From Melioribacteraceae bacterium (GTDB taxonomy: Bacteria; Bacteroidota; Ignavibacteria; Ignavibacteriales; Melioribacteraceae), in contig JALVFE010000030.1 of NCBI GenBank assembly GCA_027030245.1, positions 184,356-248,355 of the forward strand: a stretch of DNA of 64,000 nucleotides, read 5' to 3'. Below are positions 27,425 to 35,976 of the stretch, piece after piece. Below the pieces are notes generated by a model that searched no databases, was not told where the DNA came from, and saw only the letters and a list, made by a program, of their open reading frames with translations. Position numbers and translations under genes: made by a program. How positions within the stretch are numbered: the stretch's first letter is position 1; each line of letters opens with the position of its first letter.

Positions 27425-28033
27425 ATGTTATATTTAGAGGCAACTTCCCACGCGGAAAAAGTAGACAGCGTAATGTTATATATTACGGTTATTTCACTGA
27501 TTTTTTTAATCGGTATAACCGTTACAATGTTGTATTTCGTTTATAAGTACAACAGAAAAAGAAATCCCGAGGCTAAAAATATCCACGGTAACTTTTGGCT
27601 TGAAACCGTTTGGATAGTACTTCCGACGATTTTGGTATTAACAATGTTTTACTACGGCTATGTCGGATATAAAGATATTAAAACGGAGCCGGGAGAAGAT
27701 GCCGTTACCGTTAGAGCAGTGGCTCAAATGTGGAAATGGCAGTTTGTATATGAAGACGGTAGAAAAACCGATACTTTATATGTTCCTTCAGGAAAGCCGG
27801 TCAAGTTACTGTTGGTTTCGCTCGATGTAAATCATTCTTTATATATTCCGGCATACAGAGTGAAACAAGATGTTGTTTTGGGTACTACAAATAAACTTAT
27901 TATTTATCCCGATAAAAAAGGTGATTATGATATTGCATGCGCCGAATATTGCGGATTAAAACATTCAATGATGTATACCAAGTTAAGAGTAATGGATCAG
28001 GATGAATTTAATAATTGGTATGCCGAAAAATAA
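27425..28033 (+). CDS. ctaC: Cytochrome c oxidase subunit II with CuA
   Basis: A 202-residue subunit II with two N-terminal spans (about 17-38 and 60-80) and a periplasmic cupredoxin domain. All CuA ligands are present: H137, C172, C176, H180 and M183, the last four in CAEYCGLKHSMM. This shows a cytochrome c oxidase, not a quinol oxidase. There is no fused cytochrome c domain, unlike many A2-type caa3 enzymes, so a separate cytochrome must donate electrons. Confidence 0.95.
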   Translation: MLYLEATSHAEKVDSVMLYITVISLIFLIGITVTMLYFVYKYNRKRNPEAKNIHGNFWLETVWIVLPTILVLTMFYYGYVGYKDIKTEPGEDAVTVRAVAQMWKWQFVYEDGRKTDTLYVPSGKPVKLLLVSLDVNHSLYIPAYRVKQDVVLGTTNKLIIYPDKKGDYDIACAEYCGLKHSMMYTKLRVMDQDEFNNWYAEK

Positions 28034-28044
28034 CCCGGACTAAC

Positions 28045-28908
28045 ATGAAGGAAACAATTAAAATATTAATGGAATTGTCGAAATTTAGAATTACCGTATT
28101 CGTCGGTTTCTCAACTTCGGTCGGTTTTATTTTGGCAAAAGGCGCAATTGATCCGAATATGATAATTTCCACACTCGGGGTGTTCTTTTTGGCTTGCAGC
28201 AGTTCCGCATTAAATCATCTGCAAGAAAAAGATATAGACGGATTAATGGAAAGAACAAAAAACCGTCCATTGCCTTCGGGAAGGATATCGAAGAACAGCG
28301 CAGTTTTATTTATAGTGGCAATGTTTATGGCCGGTTCGGTAATTTTATATGTAAGCGCAAATTTAACTTCGGTATTGTTAGGTTGGCTTGCATATTTTTG
28401 GTACAATGCGGTTTATACTCCTCTGAAGAAAAGCAATGCTCTTGCGGTAATTCCGGGTTCACTCATCGGCGCAATCCCTCCGATGATCGGATGGGCTGCT
28501 GCAGGGGGAAATATTTTCGAACCTCAAATTTTAGCTTTAAGTCTGTTTTTCTTCATTTGGCAGATTCCTCATTTCTGGCTTTTGTTATTGCTTTACGGTA
28601 AAGAATACGAAAAAGCGGGTTTCCCTTCATTAACTAAAATATTTAACAATAAACAATTAATGAATTTAACGTTTCTTTGGATTGTTGCGCTTTCTATCTG
28701 TTGTTTGTTAATACCGTTTTTCGGTTTTACAAAAAGTTTAATTACAACAATTTTATTAGTAATTTTAGGTGTTTGGTTAATTTTTTCTTCTGCAAAACTT
28801 TTATATTTTATAAATGCAATTCAAGTCAGAAAGGCATTTTTAAGAATCAATATGTATATCTTATTTGTAGTTTTACTACTATCGATTGATAAATTAGTTC
28901 TAATATAA
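28045..28908 (+). CDS. ctaB: Protoheme IX farnesyltransferase (heme O synthase)
   Basis: A 287-residue UbiA-family prenyltransferase with about eight spans. The first aspartate-rich motif is NHLQEKDIDGLMERTKNRPLP and the second region is YGKEYEKAGFPSL. It farnesylates heme b to heme O for the adjacent oxidase. The start is set at ATG 28045; the in-frame ATG at 28015 lies inside ctaC and was rejected. No heme A synthase (ctaA) gene is in the window. Confidence 0.93.
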   Translation: MKETIKILMELSKFRITVFVGFSTSVGFILAKGAIDPNMIISTLGVFFLACSSSALNHLQEKDIDGLMERTKNRPLPSGRISKNSAVLFIVAMFMAGSVILYVSANLTSVLLGWLAYFWYNAVYTPLKKSNALAVIPGSLIGAIPPMIGWAAAGGNIFEPQILALSLFFFIWQIPHFWLLLLLYGKEYEKAGFPSLTKIFNNKQLMNLTFLWIVALSICCLLIPFFGFTKSLITTILLVILGVWLIFSSAKLLYFINAIQVRKAFLRINMYILFVVLLLSIDKLVLI

Positions 28909-28926
28909 AAAAGGGAAAATAGTATT

Positions 28927-30231
28927 ATGGACTTCTTACAAAGTATTGTTTTACCGCAATCCGCTGAACATATTGAGTTGATTAGAGGTTTAGTAATTGT
29001 AGCATTCGTTATTTTAATGCCGTATCTGTCGTTTGTAACAGGATCGTTATTTTACTCGCTTCTTTATGCCAGGAGAGGCAAATCCCGCAACCACTTGTTG
29101 TCGTTACTGCTTGCTAAAGATTTAAGTGAAATGATAACCTTCAGCAAGGGAATTCTTGTCGGTTTAATAGTAATTCCTTTGTTGGGTATAATTTTCGGAT
29201 ATGCGCAATTGTTGAGCGGTTCCGGTTCATTGGCGGCGGAATATCTGATTCTGGGATTATTATTTTTCATCGCCGCAATTGCCGCGATTATTGCGTATAA
29301 CCATAGCTTCAATTTGATTGAAGAAAACAAAGAAATTAATTTTGGTAAAAATAAGATTTTTTGCCCCCTTGGAATGTTGGGATTTATTCTGTTGTTAGTC
29401 GGCGTGTATATTACAATTAGTTCTATTCAACTTGCAATCGATACGAGTTTGTGGAATGATCCTGAGCAAATTTCGAACGCAAGTTTTTCAACGGCTACTA
29501 TAGTTAACTTTTTCCTTTTCTTTGTGTTTTCTTTAACTGTTTCGCCGGTTGTTTTAATATATGTTTACTTCCGACCGAATTCATCAAAATCTGCCGGAAA
29601 GGAACATTTGGATTACATTAAAAAATTTGGTTTTACGACCGCATTAATTTTCTCTTTTGTTTTACCGGTATATTTGGTTCTGGCTGTAGTTTCTTTACCG
29701 GATTATGCATTAAACAACGTTTCATTCTTTACCATTCTCGTTTCTTTAATTTTAATGATTTTCGCCGCAAGTTATATTTACGTTATGAACAGGGATAAAT
29801 CCGGATCGTATGCACCGCAAACGGTTTTTCTATTTATATTAATTTTTGCTTTGGTAATTCTGAAAGATCAATATGCAATGGGTACAACTACTAAGGAACA
29901 TGCAAAGTTGCTGGCTTCTCAATACGAAGAATATCAACTGGAATTGAAAAAAGAAATGGGACTTGTAACTGAAAAGAAAGTTGACGGCGAAGCAATTTAT
30001 AATACCATTTGTTCAGCATGCCATAGTTTTGATAAAAAAATTGTAGGTCCGCCGTATAACGAAACCTTGGTAAAATACGAAGGGAAGATGAATGATTTAG
30101 TAGATTTTATTTTGAATCCGAGGAAAATTAATCCGGATTATCCTGTAATGCCTAATCAAGGATTAAAACCGGACCAAGCTAAAGCAGTAGCCGAATTTAT
30201 TATGAAGCATTATCAAGAAAATAAAAAATAA
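28927..30231 (+). CDS. Polytopic membrane protein with C-terminal cytochrome c domain
   Basis: A 434-residue protein with about eight spans in the first 330 residues, then a monoheme class I cytochrome c domain (ICSACHSFDKKIVGPPY near residues 358-374, candidate Met in VMPNQG). The membrane part is not assignable to a named family from inspection. It is the last gene of the respiratory operon, 18 bases after ctaB. An extra electron carrier or a cytochrome-bearing redox module is plausible. Confidence 0.8.
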   Translation: MDFLQSIVLPQSAEHIELIRGLVIVAFVILMPYLSFVTGSLFYSLLYARRGKSRNHLLSLLLAKDLSEMITFSKGILVGLIVIPLLGIIFGYAQLLSGSGSLAAEYLILGLLFFIAAIAAIIAYNHSFNLIEENKEINFGKNKIFCPLGMLGFILLLVGVYITISSIQLAIDTSLWNDPEQISNASFSTATIVNFFLFFVFSLTVSPVVLIYVYFRPNSSKSAGKEHLDYIKKFGFTTALIFSFVLPVYLVLAVVSLPDYALNNVSFFTILVSLILMIFAASYIYVMNRDKSGSYAPQTVFLFILIFALVILKDQYAMGTTTKEHAKLLASQYEEYQLELKKEMGLVTEKKVDGEAIYNTICSACHSFDKKIVGPPYNETLVKYEGKMNDLVDFILNPRKINPDYPVMPNQGLKPDQAKAVAEFIMKHYQENKK

Positions 30232-30287
30232 ATTCCGCGGAGTTATAATTTAATTGAGTCCACAAAACATTCCCGTGGCGATTTAAT

Positions 30288-31145
30288 ATGCTTACCGTTC
30301 TTGAATCAATTACGTTATCGGAAGATTATCTGAAGAAAAAAGGCATTGAATCGGCACGGGTTAATGCCGAACTTTTACTTGCAGATATCCTTAATTGTAA
30401 AAGGTTGGATTTATACCTGAAATTCGATCAACCGCTCTCCGAAAAAGAAATCAACAAATACCGCGAATATATTTCCCGCCGTGGTAAAAACGAACCGTTG
30501 CAATATATTTTAGGCAAAGTGGAGTTTTACGGTTTAACGTTAAAAGTAGATCGTTCGGTGTTAATTCCACGACCGGAAACCGAGTTGTTGGTAGAATTAA
30601 TTTTGGAAGAAACCGATAAAGAATCCGTGCTAAATATTTTGGATATAGGTTGCGGTTCCGGAAATATTTCGCTTGCCCTTGCAAAAGATTTGCCATTGGC
30701 AAAAATTACCGGAGCAGACATTTCCCCGGAAGCAATTTCGCTTGCTAGGGAAAACGCAAAGATAAATAATATTACCGGAAATGTTGAATTTATTGAAGTC
30801 GATATTTTTAACGATGTTTCTGGGAAGGTTCCGGGAAAATTTGATATAATTGTTTCCAACCCGCCCTACGTAAGTAAAAATGATTTTGAGAAATTACAGC
30901 CCGAAATAAAAAATTACGAACCCCAAGGCGCAGTTACTGATTTTTCGGACGGATATTCATTTTACCGTAGAATAATAAATCTGGCAAATGAATTATTAAA
31001 GCCTTCGGGCAAACTTTATTTTGAAGTAGCGGAAGGGCAGAGTGGGAACATCAAAAATCTGTTAGAAGAAAATAATTTCGTTAACATCAGTGTCAAAAAA
31101 GATTTTGCGGGAATCGAAAGAATTATTAGCGGAGAAAAAGGATGA
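30288..31145 (+). CDS. prmC: Release factor glutamine methyltransferase PrmC
   Basis: A 285-residue SAM-dependent N5-glutamine methyltransferase of the HemK family. It has the N-terminal helical substrate domain, SAM motif I DIGCGSGNISLALA (about residues 118-131), and the catalytic NPPY in IVSNPPYVSK near residue 190. It methylates the GGQ glutamine of release factors RF1/RF2. It overlaps dtd by four bases. Confidence 0.95.
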   Translation: MLTVLESITLSEDYLKKKGIESARVNAELLLADILNCKRLDLYLKFDQPLSEKEINKYREYISRRGKNEPLQYILGKVEFYGLTLKVDRSVLIPRPETELLVELILEETDKESVLNILDIGCGSGNISLALAKDLPLAKITGADISPEAISLARENAKINNITGNVEFIEVDIFNDVSGKVPGKFDIIVSNPPYVSKNDFEKLQPEIKNYEPQGAVTDFSDGYSFYRRIINLANELLKPSGKLYFEVAEGQSGNIKNLLEENNFVNISVKKDFAGIERIISGEKG

Positions 31146-31600
31146 GAGCATTAGTACAACGCGTTTCGGAAGGCGGAGTTGAAATTGAATCGAAAAATTA
31201 TAATGCCGAAATTAGCGCCGGTATGGTGATTTTGTTGGGAGTAAAAGAGGGCGATACGGAAGAAGATGTGAACTTCGTAGCGGATAAATGCGCTAACCTT
31301 AGAATTTTTGAAGACGAAAACGGAAAAATGAACTTATCCGTTCAACAAATAAACGGTGAAGTTCTTATTATTTCCCAGTTCACCCTTTACGGCGATACGC
31401 GAAAAGGGAACCGCCCGAGCTTTAATAATGCAGCACCGCCCGAGTTGGCAAACAAATTATACGAAAAATTCGTTGAACGGATGAAAAGCCGGTTGGGAGA
31501 AGATAAAGTAAAAACCGGAATGTTCGGCGAAATGATGACGGTAAAAATTTTTAATGACGGTCCTGTTACGGTTCTGGTCGAATCTAAAGAAAATAATTGA
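31142..31600 (+). CDS. dtd: D-aminoacyl-tRNA deacylase
   Basis: A 152-residue DTD-fold protein that hydrolyses D-amino acids mischarged on tRNA. The two family motifs are present: SQFTLYGDTRKGNRPSF near residues 78-94, and the C-terminal Gly-cisPro loop as NDGPVTVL near 139-146. The length is typical. It starts inside the last codon of prmC (ATGA overlap). Confidence 0.95.
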   Translation: MRALVQRVSEGGVEIESKNYNAEISAGMVILLGVKEGDTEEDVNFVADKCANLRIFEDENGKMNLSVQQINGEVLIISQFTLYGDTRKGNRPSFNNAAPPELANKLYEKFVERMKSRLGEDKVKTGMFGEMMTVKIFNDGPVTVLVESKENN

Positions 31601-31658
31601 ATCTTACCTACATCATTATTATTATATAATCTAAATTCTAATAATTCTAAATTTTACT

Positions 31659-32558
31659 TTGCATTCTACAATTCTAATATTTATAGACGGCGTAGGAATC
31701 GGAAAACTCGATAAGAGAATTAATCCCTTTTTTAAGTATAAATTTAAAGTATTCTCCGAATTTTTCGATAGTCCGCCATCCCTTGAAAATCAATATTTAC
31801 AAAGCGGTTCAACATTTCTTTTCCCGACAGATGCATGTTTGGGTGTTGAAGGTTTACCGCAAAGCGGAACCGGGCAAACATCAATATTCTGCGGAATTAA
31901 TGCTCCTAAAAAAATCGGCAAACATTTCGGACCTTATCCTTATTCAACATTAATACCGATTATTGAAAAGAGAAATATTTTTAAAGAATTCATAAACATG
32001 AATAAAAAAGTTGCATTCGCGAATGCATACCCAAGCATTTTTTTCGATTACGTAAACTCCGGTCGCCGCCGCCTAAGTGTTACCACGCTTAGTTGTATTT
32101 TAACCGGTGTAAGATTGCGTACATCCACCGATTTAAGACGCGGTCGTGCGATAAGTAACGAACTCGATAACAAATATTGGGTTACAAAATTAAATTACGA
32201 TTTGCCGTTAATAAAACCGGAAACTGCGGCGAGAAGACTTTTCCGGCTTGCCGATAAGCATCATTTAACCGTATTCGAATATTTCATTACCGATCATCTT
32301 GGGCATGGAAGATATAAAACCGAAATGAAGGAACGGCTGGAACTTTTAGATCAATTTATTTTTTACGTTTTGAAAAATATCGGAAAACGCAGTCTTGTTA
32401 TTTGCTCCGATCACGGCAATTTGGAAGATTTATCAGTTAAAACTCATACAAGAAATCCCGCATTGACAATTACCGCCGGACGAAAAGCGGAAACATTGGC
32501 AAAGAAAATTAAAAGCATTAAAGATATAAAAAAGGCAATACTGGGTTTATATAAGTGA
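31659..32558 (+). CDS. Alkaline phosphatase/phosphoglycerate-mutase superfamily metalloenzyme
   Basis: A 299-residue protein of the alkaline-phosphatase-like metalloenzyme superfamily. Metal and nucleophile landmarks are FIDGVGIG near the N-terminus, LPQSGTGQTSIFCGINAP near residues 69-86 (Ser/Thr nucleophile region), YFITDHLGHG near residue 206 and ICSDHGNLED near residue 250. Substrate unknown; phosphoglycerate mutase and phosphopentomutase are relatives. The start is TTG 31659. Confidence 0.75.
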   Translation: MHSTILIFIDGVGIGKLDKRINPFFKYKFKVFSEFFDSPPSLENQYLQSGSTFLFPTDACLGVEGLPQSGTGQTSIFCGINAPKKIGKHFGPYPYSTLIPIIEKRNIFKEFINMNKKVAFANAYPSIFFDYVNSGRRRLSVTTLSCILTGVRLRTSTDLRRGRAISNELDNKYWVTKLNYDLPLIKPETAARRLFRLADKHHLTVFEYFITDHLGHGRYKTEMKERLELLDQFIFYVLKNIGKRSLVICSDHGNLEDLSVKTHTRNPALTITAGRKAETLAKKIKSIKDIKKAILGLYK

Positions 32559-34930
32559 ATCGGTATCCGTTTATTCCTTTTGCGATTAGTTTCGTAACCG
32601 GAATTATATTGGGAAAACTGTATTTAACCGGCGCCGGAATAATTTATCATATAATTATATTCATTTTGTTCAATTCGGTTTTTGCTGTTTATCTATACAG
32701 ATTCAAAATAAAAATATCAAAATTAATAATTTTTAATATTATTGTTCTATCCGGGGCATACTATTTCACATGGTCGCAATCGAAATTAGCCGCTTATCCT
32801 TTCGAAAAAGCACAGTTAAAAAAAGCGGAAATATACGGAAAGATTGATAACATAAACCTTTTACGGCAAGACAAGATTGAGTTTGTTCTTAACGTTGATT
32901 CGGTTAAAACAGAAGATACCGATTACAAAAAGAACTTTAAGGCATTGGTGAAAATTACGGACGAGAGATTTAATCTTATCGGGATTATATATAATAATCT
33001 TGCGGTGGGGAATTATATCAAATTGGTTGGCAGAATATCTGAGCCGAAAAGTATTCGTAATCCCGGAGATTTTGACTATAAAAAATATCTGATTTCTCGG
33101 GATATTCCTGCTATAATTTATGTAAGTAATTTAGATAATTTAAAAATTATTGCAAATGATATTGACTATTGGAAAAATGCGCTTTTTGTTTTGCGTAAGA
33201 AAATTGATGCTATCCTAAAGACTTTTCATACCCAAGAAACGTACGCACTTTTGAGAAGTCTGCTGTTAGCCGATAGGGGAGAATTAGACTACGGATTAAA
33301 GCAAAGTTTTATTAACGCGGGTGTTGTTCATGTTCTGGCGGTTTCGGGTCTTCACGTTGGTTTCATCGTTTTGATTTTTTTGTTATTGTTTAACCGGTTT
33401 AACGTTTATTTAAAATACATTTTTACTATTGCCGGCGTTTTATTTTTTATGTTCTTAACCGGCGCTCAGCCGCCCGTGTTCCGAGCATCGGTAATGGCGT
33501 TAATTATAATTATTGCTTTGCTTACCAACCGGAGTACGAACTCTTACAATTCGCTTGCTTTAGCCGCATTTATTATTTTATTGATTAATCCCGGTGAACT
33601 TTTTAATCCCGGATTTCAATTGTCTTTTTCCGCTGTGCTATCGATTATCTTTTTTTATCCGGAATTTCAAAAATATATTTACACAAAAATTGAAAAGGAA
33701 GGAATTCCCAGAAAAGTTTTACTCTTCGGAGCTGTATCTTTGTCGGCTCAAATCGGCACATTACCCTTTACATTACTTTATTTTCACAAGCTGTCTGTCA
33801 TTGCAATTCTAATCAATCTGGCGGTAATTCCACTTATCGGTTTTGTTTTGGGTTTAGGTATCACGGTTATAATAACTTCGCTTTTCAGCCAATGGCTTGC
33901 TCTTATGTATGCATCGGCTAATAATTTTTTGGTTCATTGGATGAATAAGATAATCGTGTTTTTCGGAAGCAATAAATATTCTTATTTGGATATTCATAAT
34001 TTCACTTTGTTTGATACTATCTTGTTTTATTTGCTTCTGGTAGTACTCGTAGTTCTGCTTCCCGGATTCCAATCCCGCAAAGGCAAAATAATTTTAACTT
34101 CTCTCGTTATATTAAATTTCTTGATTTATTCAAGATTAGATGACAAAAGTTTTTTCGAACCGGGTAAATTAAATATACTTGTTTTTGATGCCGGCAGAGG
34201 CCAGTCTGTTTTGTTTCACCAAGATAAAACAAATGTTTTATTCAATGGCGGCATTAAAGATTCGTTTTACGATTTCGGGGAATCGATAATATTTCCGTTT
34301 ATGAAAAGTCATGAAATCAATAAGGTTAATTTTGGAGTTGTAAGTAAATTGGAAAGAGAATTATATGGCGGATTTTATTCATTGATAAAACACGGCACAG
34401 TCGACAAATTATTTATACCCGAAATAAACATTGACAGAGAAGAAGAAATGATTCTGAATGAATTTATCCGCTATTATAAATTACCGGTTTTTCACCATAC
34501 CGACACTGTTTACCAAACCGGCAACATTAAATTTCTTCCGGTATGCTTTATCAAATCGGATTTTCTACACTCTAAGAAAAATGGTATATTTGTTTTTTCT
34601 TATGGAAATATTTCCGTTTTGCTCGGAGATATTGAAACGAAGCAAGAACTGGACAATTTTGCATTAATCAAAGATTTAACCGCTTATGAAATATGGATTT
34701 TAAGGTTAAAATATAAATATTTAGAATCAATAATTAAATCTTTTGAGAAAAATTTACCGCGATATTTGATCGTTGGATTTAGCGATAAATATCTTAACAA
34801 AGATTATTATAACATTATCAAAAAACTGGGATTTGATAATCGGATTAAAGTTTTACAGGAAAGCGGTGCGGTTCTGCTATCGTCTGATGGAGCCGGAGTT
34901 AAACTCATAGATTGGAGAAACAATTACTAA
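32555..34930 (+). CDS. comEC: ComEC/Rec2-type DNA uptake channel
   Basis: A 791-residue polytopic protein with the three ComEC parts: an N-terminal OB-like domain (residues 60-190), the competence membrane domain with HVLAVSGLHVGFIV near residues 262-275 and LTGAQPPVFRASVMA near 304-318, and a C-terminal metallo-beta-lactamase-like domain. In that last domain the start FDAGRGQSVLFHQ is recognisable, but the metal-binding T-H-x-H-x-D-H is replaced by VSKLERELYGG, so the nuclease-like site looks lost. The GTG start at 32555 overlaps the previous stop. Confidence 0.9.
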   Translation: MNRYPFIPFAISFVTGIILGKLYLTGAGIIYHIIIFILFNSVFAVYLYRFKIKISKLIIFNIIVLSGAYYFTWSQSKLAAYPFEKAQLKKAEIYGKIDNINLLRQDKIEFVLNVDSVKTEDTDYKKNFKALVKITDERFNLIGIIYNNLAVGNYIKLVGRISEPKSIRNPGDFDYKKYLISRDIPAIIYVSNLDNLKIIANDIDYWKNALFVLRKKIDAILKTFHTQETYALLRSLLLADRGELDYGLKQSFINAGVVHVLAVSGLHVGFIVLIFLLLFNRFNVYLKYIFTIAGVLFFMFLTGAQPPVFRASVMALIIIIALLTNRSTNSYNSLALAAFIILLINPGELFNPGFQLSFSAVLSIIFFYPEFQKYIYTKIEKEGIPRKVLLFGAVSLSAQIGTLPFTLLYFHKLSVIAILINLAVIPLIGFVLGLGITVIITSLFSQWLALMYASANNFLVHWMNKIIVFFGSNKYSYLDIHNFTLFDTILFYLLLVVLVVLLPGFQSRKGKIILTSLVILNFLIYSRLDDKSFFEPGKLNILVFDAGRGQSVLFHQDKTNVLFNGGIKDSFYDFGESIIFPFMKSHEINKVNFGVVSKLERELYGGFYSLIKHGTVDKLFIPEINIDREEEMILNEFIRYYKLPVFHHTDTVYQTGNIKFLPVCFIKSDFLHSKKNGIFVFSYGNISVLLGDIETKQELDNFALIKDLTAYEIWILRLKYKYLESIIKSFEKNLPRYLIVGFSDKYLNKDYYNIIKKLGFDNRIKVLQESGAVLLSSDGAGVKLIDWRNNY

Positions 34931-34935
34931 TTAAG

Positions 34936-35955
34936 ATGATAAGAGAAACCGGATTTTCACTAAAAAAATATAATACTTTCGGGGTAGATGTTAAAACCGA
35001 CGTTTTTATTGAGTTTACATCGCTTGCGGAACTGAAAGACATATTTGAAAATGAACTGTTAAATAAAAATCAAAATTTTCTTGTTCTGGGCGAAGGCAGT
35101 AACATCCTTTTTACAAAAAATTTTAACGGATATGTTCTTAAAAATTCCATTAAAGGCGTTAAAATTATTTCTGAAGACAAAGACAGTGTGGAAATTAAAG
35201 CCGGTGCGGGAGAACATTGGGATGATTTGGTGAATTATTGTGTGGAACAAAATTATTGGGGAATTGAAAATTTATCTTTAATCCCCGGTACCGTTGGCGC
35301 TGCGCCGATTCAAAATATTGGAGCTTACGGCGCTGAACTTAAAGATGTACTTGTTGCCGTGGAAGGCTTATCGGTAGCGGAACTAAAAGAGATGCGTATT
35401 TCGCGGGAAGAAGCTAAACTTGCTTACCGTAACAGCATTTTCAAAAATGAGTTAAAAAATAAATTCATTATCACACATGTGATTTTACAGTTGAATAAAA
35501 AAGGCAAACCCAATTTATCGTATTCGGGTCTTTCCAATTATTTTAAAAATACACCGGTTGATAAAATAGATATCGGTCAAATAAGAAAAGCAGTTATTGA
35601 AATTAGGAGAAGTAAATTGCCCGATCCGGCACAATTAGGGAATGCCGGAAGCTTTTTTAAAAATCCGGTTGTAAGCGATTCAATCTATAATAAATTAAAA
35701 TCGAAATATTCAAATATTGTGGCATTTCCCGTTGGTGATAACCGTTGGAAAATTCCCGCAGGTTGGTTAATTGAGAATGCGGGCTTAAAAGGAATAAAAA
35801 TAGGTGATGCGGGAACTTACGAAAAACAAGCGCTTGTAATTGTCAACTATGGCAAATCAACCGGAAAAGAAATTTTGGAACTGGCAAAGTTGATTCAAAA
35901 AACGGTAAAAGAAAAATTTAATATTGAATTGGAACCGGAAGTAAATATTATTTAA
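34936..35955 (+). CDS. murB: UDP-N-acetylenolpyruvoylglucosamine reductase MurB
   Basis: A 339-residue FAD enzyme completing UDP-MurNAc synthesis. It has the KYNTFGVD N-terminal motif, the FAD-binding LGEGSNILFT, the GIENLSLIPGTVGAAPIQNIGAYG loop, NAGSFFKNP near residue 230, and the late WLIENAGLKG. These identify the type I MurB. ATG 34936 was chosen; a TTG 24 bases upstream overlaps comEC and has a poorer ribosome binding site. Confidence 0.94.
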   Translation: MIRETGFSLKKYNTFGVDVKTDVFIEFTSLAELKDIFENELLNKNQNFLVLGEGSNILFTKNFNGYVLKNSIKGVKIISEDKDSVEIKAGAGEHWDDLVNYCVEQNYWGIENLSLIPGTVGAAPIQNIGAYGAELKDVLVAVEGLSVAELKEMRISREEAKLAYRNSIFKNELKNKFIITHVILQLNKKGKPNLSYSGLSNYFKNTPVDKIDIGQIRKAVIEIRRSKLPDPAQLGNAGSFFKNPVVSDSIYNKLKSKYSNIVAFPVGDNRWKIPAGWLIENAGLKGIKIGDAGTYEKQALVIVNYGKSTGKEILELAKLIQKTVKEKFNIELEPEVNII

Positions 35956-35976
35956 TCAGAATTTACGGAGTTGCGT

